64,000 nt of DNA from Sphingomicrobium lutaoense (GCF_014195685.1 NZ_JACICF010000001.1:32992-96991); one strand, 5' to 3'. Counted from the first letter of the stretch, positions 8,906 to 16,947 are shown. The notes: generated from the letters alone by a model not told the origin. Numbers and translations: made by a program.

Positions 8906-9868
8906 TCAGCGCAAGAGGAGGCTCGCTGCCGGAATGGGCAGTGCCGCGCTCGACAGGCTCACCGGCTGCGGCGCGATGGCGAGTTCGTTGCCGGTCTGCG
9001 GCGCGGCGGCCATGCGAACTTCTGGATAAGGCGCGGCACGCTCATAGCCATGGGTCCAGCTTTGCCCCGCCGAATAAGTAAGGACGGGTCGCAGGTCGCG
9101 CATCGCGGACGCATCGACCAGCTGGTCATGATAATTGTCGAGCATGAGGAAACGGCCCTCGCTGCGCACGACCAGCACCGCATGGTCGTTGCGGCGCACC
9201 AGGTCCTTGGCGATGACGAGATAGAGATCGTCGGCGTCGAAACCGGCGGCGCGCAGCATCGCCATCTTGGCAATCGCATAATCCTCGCAATCGCCTTGCC
9301 CCGCGGCCAGCGTATCGGCGGCGCGGACCCAGCGGTCGGCAACCCCGAAGCGGTCGCGGTCCTCGACATAGGCGACCCGCGCGTTGACATAGCGGTTGAT
9401 GCGATCGATCGCCTCGCGCTCGCTCGCATAGGCGAGGTCGCGCGCAAATCGCTCGGCACTCGCACCGGGCGATGCCGACGCGACATGGTTCCAGCGCCGG
9501 TCGAAGGGCGTTCGGCCGACGCTCAGGGCGACGGTGCCGAAAATGTCGGGGCGGCTGGCATGGGCGAAGGCGGGTCGCGGGGCGAGCGGCGAGCGCGGGT
9601 CGAGTGCCGCAGGAACGACCGGTGCGGCGGCTGCCCCTTGCGTCGACAGGATTGCCGAAAGGCTGCTTTGCTGCCCACCGAGAATGGCGCTGGCCTTGGC
9701 GCTGCCCATGCCGGCCTCATAGGCAGCCAGCCGAGGAGCGGGTGCATGGGGCTGGAGCGCTTCGCTCGCTTCGGCACTCGCCGCCAGGAAGGGCGAGGCA
9801 AGAAGCGCGGCACAAAGCGCGGCACAAAGCGCGGTGCGCATGCGAAGGGCAGGGGGCGTCCTGAACAT
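8906..9868 (-). CDS. LapG-like periplasmic transglutaminase-like cysteine protease (BTLCP family)
   Basis: A 320-residue protein with a signal peptide (AALCAALLASPFLAASAEA). The catalytic core has the Cys-His-Asp triad of the BTLCP/DUF920 family: Cys194 in GQGDCEDYAIAK, His229 in RNDHAVLVV and Asp244 in LMLDNYHD. In Pseudomonas, LapG cuts the N-terminal region of the LapA adhesin and frees the cell from surfaces, under control of the c-di-GMP receptor LapD. Adjacency to a giant adhesin and its exporter supports the same role here. No lapD-like gene is in the window. The start is placed by a GAAGGGG ribosome-binding site. The ~75 residues between signal and core and the last ~40 residues are low-complexity. 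Confidence 0.88.
   Translation of the reverse strand: MFRTPPALRMRTALCAALCAALLASPFLAASAEASEALQPHAPAPRLAAYEAGMGSAKASAILGGQQSSLSAILSTQGAAAAPVVPAALDPRSPLAPRPAFAHASRPDIFGTVALSVGRTPFDRRWNHVASASPGASAERFARDLAYASEREAIDRINRYVNARVAYVEDRDRFGVADRWVRAADTLAAGQGDCEDYAIAKMAMLRAAGFDADDLYLVIAKDLVRRNDHAVLVVRSEGRFLMLDNYHDQLVDASAMRDLRPVLTYSAGQSWTHGYERAAPYPEVRMAAAPQTGNELAIAPQPVSLSSAALPIPAASLLLR
9804..9827 (-). repeat. 12-bp tandem duplication in the signal peptide of the LapG-like protein
   Basis: AGCGCGGCACAA is present twice in tandem (9804-9815 and 9816-9827), followed by a partial third copy. It encodes the repeated CAAL in the hydrophobic core of the signal peptide. Slipped-strand copying could change the length of this core without a frameshift. 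Confidence 0.75.
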
Positions 9869-9916
9869 GCCCCTTCATCTGGCAGGACAGGACGAAAATA
9901 GGGTTCAAAGTCAGGG

Positions 9917-9931
9917 TTAAAGCCGTCGTAA
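9917..9931 (-). promoter_or_regulatory. Possible CtrA-like site upstream of the LapG-like gene
   Basis: Read on the minus strand this is TTAC-N7-TTAA followed by CC, one mismatch from the alphaproteobacterial CtrA consensus TTAA-N7-TTAA. It ends 48 bases before the start codon of the protease gene. This is a short motif and may be chance. Confidence 0.28.
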
Positions 9932-9938
9932 CCATCGC

Positions 9939-10724
9939 CTATTCGACGGCGCGAAGATGCTCCTCCACCATCTGGTTGAACGCGTCCGGACGCTCGGCAT
10001 TGGCCAGGTGGCCCGCGCCTTTGACAAGCCGGGTTTGCGCGCCCTTCACCAATTTCGCCAACTCTTCGGACAGGGCAGGCGGCGTGACCTGGTCCTCGTC
10101 GCCGCACAGCACCAGCGTGGGCAGGTCGATATGCCTGGCCCGCTCGCGCTGGTCGGCCAGCCAGACGGCGCGCGCGCCCTGCTCGTAACTATGCTGCGGG
10201 ATGCGCGCCATCGTGGCGATCACTTCCTCGCGCAATCCGGCGGGCGGCGATGCGCCGAGCAGCATGTCCACCCGTGCTTCGGCCAGCGCACGCATCCCCA
10301 TGCGGGCGCTCGCCTCGACCGAACGGTCATGGATGCCTTGCCCGTCGGGATGCAGCGCGAAACTGTCGGCAAGGACGAGGCTGGCAATCCGCTCGGGCGC
10401 CAGCGCCGCCATCGCGATCGCCACCACCCCGCCCAGCGACAGGCCGCAGACATGCGCCTTTCCGATTTCGCACGTATCGAGCAGGGCGATCATCGCGCGG
10501 GCATAATCGTCGCGTGTGGCATGGTCGGCAGGCGCGCTGTCGCCATAGCCGGGATAGTCGGCGGCCAGCGCGCGTCGATATTGGCCGAAATGGTCGAGCT
10601 GGGGCGCCCAGACGCTCTTGTCGGAGCCCACGCCGTGCAGGAACAGGATCGGCAGCCCGCGCGGGGTTTCGGGCGCGTGATGCAACAGGCCGATGGTTCC
10701 GGCGCTTGTCTCGATGGCACTCAT
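9939..10724 (-). CDS. Alpha/beta hydrolase (3-oxoadipate enol-lactonase-like)
   Basis: A 261-residue alpha/beta hydrolase. The oxyanion region is LFLHGVGSDK, the nucleophile elbow GLSLGG and the C-terminal His GAGHLANAERPDAF; the acidic residue lies in LCGDEDQVTPP. The fold resembles PcaD and related esterases, but no aromatic-degradation gene is adjacent, so the substrate is unknown. The frame stays open further upstream, but the M at 10724 (or 10733) fits the start of family similarity, and the upstream part overlaps the divergent promoter region of the next gene. No strong ribosome-binding site is visible at either start. Confidence 0.8.
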   Translation of the reverse strand: MSAIETSAGTIGLLHHAPETPRGLPILFLHGVGSDKSVWAPQLDHFGQYRRALAADYPGYGDSAPADHATRDDYARAMIALLDTCEIGKAHVCGLSLGGVVAIAMAALAPERIASLVLADSFALHPDGQGIHDRSVEASARMGMRALAEARVDMLLGASPPAGLREEVIATMARIPQHSYEQGARAVWLADQRERARHIDLPTLVLCGDEDQVTPPALSEELAKLVKGAQTRLVKGAGHLANAERPDAFNQMVEEHLRAVE

Positions 10725-10753
10725 GGCGGGCATGATGCCGCGCCGTGGCGGCT

Positions 10754-10781
10754 TTGCAAGTCCCCCCTCGCCGACTAGCGT
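10754..10781 (+). promoter_or_regulatory. Putative leaderless promoter of the [2Fe-2S] subunit gene
   Basis: TTGCAA (10754-10759), a 16-base spacer, then TAGCGT (10776-10781). Seven bases after the -10 box is the ATG at 10789, where transcription would be expected to begin. There is no Shine-Dalgarno sequence before this ATG, which agrees with a leaderless mRNA. Confidence 0.4.
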
Positions 10782-10788
10782 GCCGCGC

Positions 10789-11289
10789 ATGAGCAGCATC
10801 CTCCTGAACGGCGATCCGGTCCGTTTCCATCTCGACCCCGAAACGCCGCTTCTCTTCGCGCTGCGCGATGCCGCCAATCTCACGGGAACCAAATATGGCT
10901 GCGATCATGGCGGCTGCCATGCCTGCACGGTGATTGTCGATGGCCAGGCAGTGCGCAGCTGCCGGCTGCGGCTGCGCGAACTCGAAGGCGCTTCGGTCAC
11001 CACGATCGAAGGGCTTTCGGCGGGCGGGCGCCACCCGGTACAGCGCGCCTGGGTCGAGGAGGATGTCAGCCTGTGCGGATCGTGCGAACCGGGTTTCATC
11101 ATGGCGATCGCGGCGCTGCTCGCCACCAACGGCCGTCCCGAGCCCGCCGATTTCCAGGCGCTTCCCAACCTTTGCCCCTGCGGCGGACGGGCGGGCTTCG
11201 TCCGCGCCGGGATGCGCGCGGCCCGCCTTGTGCAGGCCAGCGAAGATGCGCCTACGCCCGCTCCCGCTCCGCCCGAAGTGTCAGAATAG
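10789..11289 (+). CDS. Orphan [2Fe-2S] small subunit of the xanthine dehydrogenase/isoquinoline oxidoreductase family
   Basis: A 166-residue protein with a plant-type ferredoxin domain (GCDHGGCHAC and a later Cys for the first cluster) and a helical second-cluster domain (LCGSCEPGFIM and LCPCGG). These are the two [2Fe-2S] centres of small (alpha) subunits in molybdenum hydroxylases such as IorA/CoxS. Two usually conserved positions vary: QCGFCTPG-type is here LCGSCEPG, and LCRCG-type is LCPCG. The large molybdopterin subunit and the FAD subunit are not nearby, so the redox partner is unknown. The Ala/Pro-rich tail (about 147-166) is probably disordered. Confidence 0.82.
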   Translation: MSSILLNGDPVRFHLDPETPLLFALRDAANLTGTKYGCDHGGCHACTVIVDGQAVRSCRLRLRELEGASVTTIEGLSAGGRHPVQRAWVEEDVSLCGSCEPGFIMAIAALLATNGRPEPADFQALPNLCPCGGRAGFVRAGMRAARLVQASEDAPTPAPAPPEVSE

Positions 11290-11364
11290 GTTCAGCTTCG
11301 GCTCATCTTGCCTGTGCCACTAATCGCCGAAACGAGTGCGTAGTTTAAACGAGGAGACGTGCGG

Positions 11365-12345
11365 ATGAGAAGCGCGATCACCCTGGCGCTGGCCATGGCA
11401 TTAGCCGCGCCCGCCGCCGCAGCCGGCGACCTTGCCGGAATGGAAATGACCGTCGGCGAACGTGCCGACCCCGACCGCGACGACAATCGTCGCGATGCCC
11501 GCAACAAGCGCGCCCAGCGAGCCGAACGTGCGCTCGAACGGCGCGCCAAGGAAGTCCGCCACGAACAGCGCAGCGAGGCCCGCTCCGAACGGCGCCAGCA
11601 GCGTGCCGAACGGGCCGAGCGTGCCCAGCGCGCCGAACGGGCATCGATCGTTCGCAACCGCATCGAACAGCGCCGCGACCGCAGCGAGGATCGGGCCGAT
11701 CGCCGCCGTGACCGCCACGAGGATCGCGCCGACCGTCGCCGCGACCGGCGCGAACAGCGCATCGAACATCGGCGCGAACATCGCGAGGACGGGATCGAAC
11801 ATCGCCGCAACCATCGCGACGCCCGCACCGAGCATCGCCGCGAACATCGCGACGAGCGGATCCGCCGCGAACGCGGCGACCGGGGCGGCGCAATCTACGA
11901 GCGGATCCGCAACGAGCAGCATGACGCCCGCCATCGTGAGGCACGGCGCGACCATGAACGGGCGCACCGCGACATGCAGCGCCACAGCTATCGTCACGGC
12001 TATCGGGACGGACGCGACTATCGCGACGGCCACTATCGCCACTGGCAGCGTCATTGGCGCAACGACCGGCGCTACGACTGGCGCCGCTATCGCGACCGCA
12101 ACCGCTCGGCCTTCCGGATCGGCATCTATTATGATCCCTTCGGCTACAGCTACCGTCGCTTCGACGTCGGCTATCGCATGTGGCCGAGCTATTATGGCCA
12201 GCGCTACTGGATCAACGATCCCTGGCATTATCGCCTGCCGCCGGCCTACGGCCCCTATCGCTGGGTTCGCTATTATGACGATGCCCTGTTGGTGAACATC
12301 TACACCGGGACGGTCGTCGACGTGATCTACGACTTCTTCTGGTAG
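11365..12345 (+). CDS. Arginine-rich RcnB-like secreted/periplasmic protein
   Basis: A 326-residue protein with a signal peptide (MRSAITLALAMALAAPAAAA). Residues ~30-190 are almost entirely Arg, Glu, His, Asp, Ala and Gln, with near-repeats such as EHRREHRED and EDRADRRRDRHED. Residues ~190-245 are His/Tyr/Arg-rich, and the C-terminal ~75 residues match the RcnB family pattern (RYWINDPWHYRLPP...YRWVRYYDDALLVNIYTG). RcnB in Escherichia coli is a periplasmic protein for Ni/Co homeostasis. In sphingomonads such proteins are common and of unknown function. The long charged region could be coiled-coil or polyanion-binding. The ATG at 11365 is preferred to the GTG at 11359 because AGGAG is at proper distance from it. 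Confidence 0.8.
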   Translation: MRSAITLALAMALAAPAAAAGDLAGMEMTVGERADPDRDDNRRDARNKRAQRAERALERRAKEVRHEQRSEARSERRQQRAERAERAQRAERASIVRNRIEQRRDRSEDRADRRRDRHEDRADRRRDRREQRIEHRREHREDGIEHRRNHRDARTEHRREHRDERIRRERGDRGGAIYERIRNEQHDARHREARRDHERAHRDMQRHSYRHGYRDGRDYRDGHYRHWQRHWRNDRRYDWRRYRDRNRSAFRIGIYYDPFGYSYRRFDVGYRMWPSYYGQRYWINDPWHYRLPPAYGPYRWVRYYDDALLVNIYTGTVVDVIYDFFW

Positions 12346-12367
12346 GTCCGGAGCATCGAACGATTGA

Positions 12368-12398
12368 GGGGCGTGGCAGCGGTGCCGCGCCCCTTTTT
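12368..12398 (+). terminator. Rho-independent terminator after the RcnB-like gene
   Basis: GGGGCG, T, GGCA, loop GCGG, TGCC, G, CGCCCC, then TTTTT. Ten Watson-Crick pairs plus one T-G wobble and a T-run make this the clearest intrinsic terminator in the window. Confidence 0.88.
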
Positions 12399-12467
12399 CA
12401 TGCGGGCCGTTCGCAGAAAATTTCCGTAGCCGGGCGATTGTCGCTGTTTCGCAGCGCAGACGCATCC

Positions 12468-12482
12468 TAAAGCGGGCGTTAA
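12468..12482 (+). promoter_or_regulatory. Possible CtrA-like site upstream of the DUF885 lipoprotein gene
   Basis: TAAA-N7-TTAA, one mismatch from TTAA-N7-TTAA, 32 bases before the ATG. It is weak evidence on its own. Confidence 0.2.
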
Positions 12483-12514
12483 CTTGACATTCTGCTGCAC
12501 GGGAAACTTCCTCG

Positions 12515-14356
12515 ATGAACCAGCCAATTCGCCTGATCGCCGGCGCCAGCCTCCTTGCCATTCTCTCGGCCTGCACCCCCGCCGATCGCGCGCCGCCCGC
12601 TGCCGCCTCGCCCCGTGCTGCGGCTCCGGCGATGACCCAAGCCGAGGCGCATGACGCGCTCTTCGCGCTGTTCGAGGCCGCCGACGAAGACGAATTGCGC
12701 CGTAACCCGCTGTTCGCTCTCCTGCGCGGCGACACCCGCTATGCCGACCTGGTCGGCGACTATTTCACCGACGCCTTCGACCGCGAGGCCCGTGCCAGCG
12801 CCGAACGCAATCTTCGCCAGCTCCAGGCGATCCCGCGCGCCAGTCTCTCGGCGACCGACCGCATCGCCTATGACGTGTTCGAACATAACCAGCGCCAGGC
12901 ATTGATCGACAGCAGCGCGGAAATGCTAGCGCTCACCAATGTCCGCCCGATCAACCATTTCTCGGGCTTCCACACCTTCTATCCCACCTTCGCCTCGGGG
13001 CAGGGCGCGGCACCCTTCAAGACGCTCGCCGACTATGAAAACAATCTGAAGCGCCACCGCCAGTTCGCGGCGCTCATGGACCGCGCCATCGCCCGCTTCC
13101 GCGAAGGGCTCGACAGCGGCGTCCTCGAAACCCGCCTCACCATCAGCAATGTCATCGAACAGTTCGACACCCAGCTGGCAATTCCTCCCACCAAAAGCCC
13201 TTTCTACGGCCCGGTGGAAAAGATGCCCGACAGCTTCACCCCCGCGCAAAAGGAACGCCTCCGCGCCAAATATGAAGAGGTGATCACAGGCTCGCTCTAC
13301 CCCGCCTTCACCCGCATGCGCAATTTCCTGCGCGACGAATATCACCCCCGCGCCCGCGACAGCGTCGGCCTGTCACAGATGAAAGGCGGCGCCCGCCTCT
13401 ACGATCGCCTGATCGAGACCAGCACCACGCTCCCCCTCTCGGCCGACAGTCTCCACGACCTCGGCCTCTCCGAAGTCGCCCGTATCCGCGCCGACATGGA
13501 AAAGGTAAAAGCCCAGGTCGGCTTCACCGGCACACTCGAGCAATTCTTCGACCATCTGCGCACCGACCAGCGCTTCAAGCCCCAAAGCCGCGAATGGCTC
13601 ACCCAGCGCTATTATGACATCGGCAAGAAGGTCGACGCCCATATCGGCGACTATTTCGGCACGCTCCCCGAAACCCCGCTCGAGATCCGCCCCTACGAGC
13701 CCTTCCGCGAGAAATTCTCCGCCGGCGGTTCCTACCAGCAGGGCACCCCCGACGGCTCGCGCCCCGGCATCTTCTACTTCAACGCCTACGACCTGCCGAG
13801 CCGCACCACGCCCGGCATGACCACCCTCTATCTCCACGAAGGCGCCCCCGGCCACCACTTCCAGATCAGCCTCGCCGCCGAGAATGAAGATCTCCCCGCC
13901 TTCATGCGCTTCGGCGGCAACACCGCCTATGTCGAAGGCTGGGCGCTCTATGCCGAGACGCTCGGCTACGACATGGGCCTGTTCGACGACCCCTACCAGC
14001 GCCAGGGCACGCTCGACGACGAGATGCTCCGCGCGATGCGGCTGGTGGTCGACACCGGCATCCACGCCAAGGGATGGAGCCGCGACCAAGCGATCCGCTA
14101 CATGATGGACAACAGTTCGATGGGCCGCACCGATGCCACCGCCGAAGTCGAGCGCTACATCGCCATCCCGGGCCAGGCGCTCGCCTACAAGGTCGGCGCG
14201 CTCAAGATCCAGGCGCTGCGCGACAAGGCCAAGGCCGCGCTGGGCGAGGATTTCGACATCCGCGCCTTCCACGACCAGGTGCTGATGACGGGCGCCCTCC
14301 CGCTCCCCGTTCTCGAGCGCAAGATCGACGACTGGATTGCTGCGGGCGGCGTATAG
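12515..14356 (+). CDS. DUF885-family zinc peptidase-like lipoprotein
   Basis: A 613-residue protein. The N-terminus has a lipoprotein signal with lipobox LSAC, so it is probably anchored in the envelope. The DUF885 core carries HEGAPGHHFQ (HExxxH-like metal site) followed by a Glu-rich helix with GWALYAETLG, in the arrangement of gluzincin metallopeptidases. Family members are predicted metallopeptidases of unknown substrate. Length is typical. It stands alone between a terminator and a small-protein gene. No clear ribosome-binding site is seen. Confidence 0.88.
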   Translation: MNQPIRLIAGASLLAILSACTPADRAPPAAASPRAAAPAMTQAEAHDALFALFEAADEDELRRNPLFALLRGDTRYADLVGDYFTDAFDREARASAERNLRQLQAIPRASLSATDRIAYDVFEHNQRQALIDSSAEMLALTNVRPINHFSGFHTFYPTFASGQGAAPFKTLADYENNLKRHRQFAALMDRAIARFREGLDSGVLETRLTISNVIEQFDTQLAIPPTKSPFYGPVEKMPDSFTPAQKERLRAKYEEVITGSLYPAFTRMRNFLRDEYHPRARDSVGLSQMKGGARLYDRLIETSTTLPLSADSLHDLGLSEVARIRADMEKVKAQVGFTGTLEQFFDHLRTDQRFKPQSREWLTQRYYDIGKKVDAHIGDYFGTLPETPLEIRPYEPFREKFSAGGSYQQGTPDGSRPGIFYFNAYDLPSRTTPGMTTLYLHEGAPGHHFQISLAAENEDLPAFMRFGGNTAYVEGWALYAETLGYDMGLFDDPYQRQGTLDDEMLRAMRLVVDTGIHAKGWSRDQAIRYMMDNSSMGRTDATAEVERYIAIPGQALAYKVGALKIQALRDKAKAALGEDFDIRAFHDQVLMTGALPLPVLERKIDDWIAAGGV

Positions 14357-14417
14357 CGGAACGTTTCGCCGCCCCCGCACGCTCTTTCCTTGAACCCCAA
14401 TTCAAAGGAGAGCGCCC

Positions 14418-14633
14418 ATGGCTGACGTCAACAGCAACCCCGCCCAAGGCAAGAATGGCGGCCCCTCGATCGCCTCGACCGGCCCCGAGGACCAGACCAA
14501 CAAGCCCGACAGCCAGAAAGGCGACGAAGCCAATCCGATCGGGATGAAGGAAAAGGGCCAGCAGCCCCCCAACGCCGGCCCCGGCGGCGAGAATCAGGGC
14601 GGCAAACAGCCCACCGATCCGGTTCAGAATTAG
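14418..14633 (+). CDS. Small hydrophilic disordered protein
   Basis: 71 residues, rich in Gly, Pro, Gln, Asn and Lys, with no hydrophobic segment and no recognised domain. It has a strong AAAGGAGAG ribosome-binding site, which supports real translation. The composition resembles hydrophilin or stress-type disordered proteins. Function unknown. Its stop region pairs with that of the convergent DUF1003 gene as an inverted repeat. Confidence 0.7.
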   Translation: MADVNSNPAQGKNGGPSIASTGPEDQTNKPDSQKGDEANPIGMKEKGQQPPNAGPGGENQGGKQPTDPVQN

Positions 14634-14665
14634 CCTTTGTTGTTAGCCCGAGCGGCTAATTCTGA
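14624..14665. terminator. 12-bp inverted repeat spanning the stop codons of two convergent genes
   Basis: TCAGAATTAGCC (14624-14635) and its exact complement GGCTAATTCTGA (14654-14665) flank an 18-base spacer. Both convergent genes end in Gln-Asn-stop with the same bases. The repeat could act as a bidirectional terminator or mRNA-end hairpin, although no T-run follows. Confidence 0.5.
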
Positions 14666-15186
14666 TCCTTGGCGGCGGCGTCGGACTTCGCGTCCAGCGC
14701 CGCCGTCAGCGCATCGAGCTTCTCGTGAAGCCGCATGATCTCCAGCTCGTTGCGAAGATTGACCTCATAATCGAGCTTTGCCGCGATCCGGTCCTTCTCG
14801 GACGATCGGTTCTGGCTCATCATGATGATCGGCGCCTGCACCGCCGCCAGCGTCGACAGGACAAGGTTGAGGAAAATGAAGGGATAGGGGTCGAAGCGCA
14901 CGTCGAGCACCGCGGGCACCCCGGAATTGAGGAGCATCCAGCTCGCCAGCACGACCGCGAAGAAGATGATGAAGCCCCAGCTTCCCCCGATCGAGGCGAC
15001 CTTGTCGGCCAGCCGGTCCCCGAAGGAGGCTTCCTCGGCAGCGAGCGCATTGGCATCGCGGCTGGTCAGGCGGCGGAAATGGACGAGGTCGAGAACGCGC
15101 GCTTCGGCGCGATTGACCTGGTCGATACTCTTGCCCAGCAGGTCGAGGGCAAGCTGGTCGACGGAACGGCGCGTGGTCTTCGGCAT
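14656..15186 (-). CDS. DUF1003 membrane protein
   Basis: 176 residues. The centre has two transmembrane helices (GFIIFFAVVLASWMLLNSG and FIFLNLVLSTLAAVQAPIIM) followed by the DUF1003 hallmark MMSQNRSSEKDR, then a charged coiled-coil tail. Function in the family is unknown; some annotations mention cyclic-nucleotide-binding-like membrane proteins. The start at 15186 is chosen for an AAGGGGG ribosome-binding site rather than the M seven codons upstream. Confidence 0.88.
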   Translation of the reverse strand: MPKTTRRSVDQLALDLLGKSIDQVNRAEARVLDLVHFRRLTSRDANALAAEEASFGDRLADKVASIGGSWGFIIFFAVVLASWMLLNSGVPAVLDVRFDPYPFIFLNLVLSTLAAVQAPIIMMSQNRSSEKDRIAAKLDYEVNLRNELEIMRLHEKLDALTAALDAKSDAAAKDQN

Positions 15187-15242
15187 GGCATCCCCCTTGA
15201 TACGCAAGGCGCTCAGCCTAGCACGGGATCCGCCGCCGTCAC

Positions 15243-16847
15243 CTAATTTGCCATCTCCAACGCCTCGGCGATCAGCCGGCGCATATTGTCCACGCCATAA
15301 AGCGCGATGAAGCTGCCCATGCGCGGACCCTGCTCGGATCCCAGGAGCGTCTCGTAAAGCGCCTTGAACCAGTCACGCAGGCTGTCGAAGGGATAGGCCT
15401 TGCCCACTTCGAAGACGACGTTCTGGATATCCTCGCCCGCTGCATCCTCGGGCACCTTGGCAAGCGCTTCGTCGAGCGCTCTCAGTGCTTCGACCTCATG
15501 TCCTTCAGGAGCGCGCCGCTTGAGACCCGGCACCACGAAATCGCGCGCATAATTGACCGCGAGGCCAATCAGCTCGTCCAGTTCGGGATCGCTCTCGGGG
15601 CTCGCGCCAGGCGCGTAACGCTGCACGAATTTCCAAGCCAATTGCTTGTCCTGAACGCCCGGCAGGCTGACGAGGTTGAGCAGCAGCCCGTAGGTCAGCG
15701 GAAGGCCCTTTTCGGGTACGTCGCCGCCATGGATGTGATGCACCGGATTGCCCAGCCTCTTGTCGATCGGCTGGTCGCCATAATTGCCGCGGAACTGCCA
15801 ATATTCATCAACCGCGCGCGGAACGAGCCCGAGGTGGAGATTCTTCGCTTTCTTGGGCTCGCGATAAAGATAGAAGGCAAGGCTCTCGCGGCTGCCATAG
15901 GTCAGCCATTCCTCCATCGACAGGCCATTGCCCTTCGATTTGGAAATCTTCTCGCCTTTTTCATCGAGGAACATCTCGTAGATGAGGCCCTCGGGTTTCT
16001 TTCCGCCCAGGACGCGCGCGATCCGGCCCGACTGCACACCGCTGTCGGTCAGATCCTTGCCATACATTTCATAATCGACGTCGAGCGCGACCCAGCGCAT
16101 CGCCCAGTCGACCTTCCACTGGCACTTGGCCATGCCGCCCAGCGCCGACTGTTCGACGCGGCTGCCATCCTCGTCGGTAAAGGCGATCATGCCCGCTTCG
16201 GCATCGATCACTTCGACCGGCACCTGCAACACCCGCCCGCTCGTCGGCGAAATCGGCAGGATCGGCGAATAGGTCGCTCGCCGCTCCTCGCGCAGCGTCG
16301 GCAGCATGATGTCGAGAATGTCCTGGTTGCGGCGCAGCACGGTGCGCAGCGCTTCGTCGAACCCGCCCGAATTGTAGCGCTCGGCCGCCGAGACGAATTC
16401 ATAGTCGAAGCCATATTGGTCGAGAAAGCGGCGCAGCATCGCATTGTTGTGATGGGCAAAGCTTTTGTGCCGCTCGCCGTCGAAGGGATCGGGGATGCGG
16501 CTCAACGGGCGCCCCAGATGCTCTTCCAGCATCTCGCGCTGCGGTACATTGTCGGGCACCTTGCGCAGCCCGTCCATATCGTCCGAAAAGGCGATGAGGC
16601 GGGTCCTGCCGTCCTCGGGACGCGCGCCGATCAGCTCCTCATAGGCGCGGCGCACCATGGTGGTGCGCAACACTTCGGTGAACGTGCCGATATGCGGCAG
16701 GCCCGAGGGGCCATATCCGGTTTCGAAGATGACCGGACCGTCCTTGCCCTCGGGATGGCGTTTGAGGATGCGGCGCGCTTCCTCATAGGGCCAGGCCTTG
16801 GAGGTGCGGGCTGCTTCCTGCAGCACGGATTCGGTCATTTCGGTCAT
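15243..16847 (-). CDS. lysS: Lysine--tRNA ligase, class I
   Basis: 534 residues. The class I Rossmann signatures are GPSGLPHIGTF (HIGH-type) and KISKSKGNGLS (KMSKS-type). This is the archaeal-type class I LysRS that alphaproteobacteria use instead of the class II enzyme; it charges tRNA-Lys in the cytoplasm. Length and ending are typical. The start at 16847 (MTEMTESV) lies just before family similarity; the M at 16838 is an alternative. The frame is open further upstream but without family-like sequence. Confidence 0.95.
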   Translation of the reverse strand: MTEMTESVLQEAARTSKAWPYEEARRILKRHPEGKDGPVIFETGYGPSGLPHIGTFTEVLRTTMVRRAYEELIGARPEDGRTRLIAFSDDMDGLRKVPDNVPQREMLEEHLGRPLSRIPDPFDGERHKSFAHHNNAMLRRFLDQYGFDYEFVSAAERYNSGGFDEALRTVLRRNQDILDIMLPTLREERRATYSPILPISPTSGRVLQVPVEVIDAEAGMIAFTDEDGSRVEQSALGGMAKCQWKVDWAMRWVALDVDYEMYGKDLTDSGVQSGRIARVLGGKKPEGLIYEMFLDEKGEKISKSKGNGLSMEEWLTYGSRESLAFYLYREPKKAKNLHLGLVPRAVDEYWQFRGNYGDQPIDKRLGNPVHHIHGGDVPEKGLPLTYGLLLNLVSLPGVQDKQLAWKFVQRYAPGASPESDPELDELIGLAVNYARDFVVPGLKRRAPEGHEVEALRALDEALAKVPEDAAGEDIQNVVFEVGKAYPFDSLRDWFKALYETLLGSEQGPRMGSFIALYGVDNMRRLIAEALEMAN

Positions 16848-16947
16848 GGTTCCGGCTGCTACGGACTGTCCCGCCGCAAGGCAAGGCGAAGCAGGCGTGG
16901 AACCCGATCGTTGTCGGTGCGTAAAGACCTCAAAAGGAGAGAGTATC

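Noticed and set aside
12484-12514. TTGACA at 12484 as a -35 box for the DUF885 gene
   Set aside because: The position 17 bases later reads CTTCCT, not a -10 box, and lies directly before the ATG.
15498-16947. Long plus-strand open frame across lysS
   Set aside because: Antisense to class I LysRS, no domain, no ribosome-binding site; the real small gene starts at 16948 in another frame.
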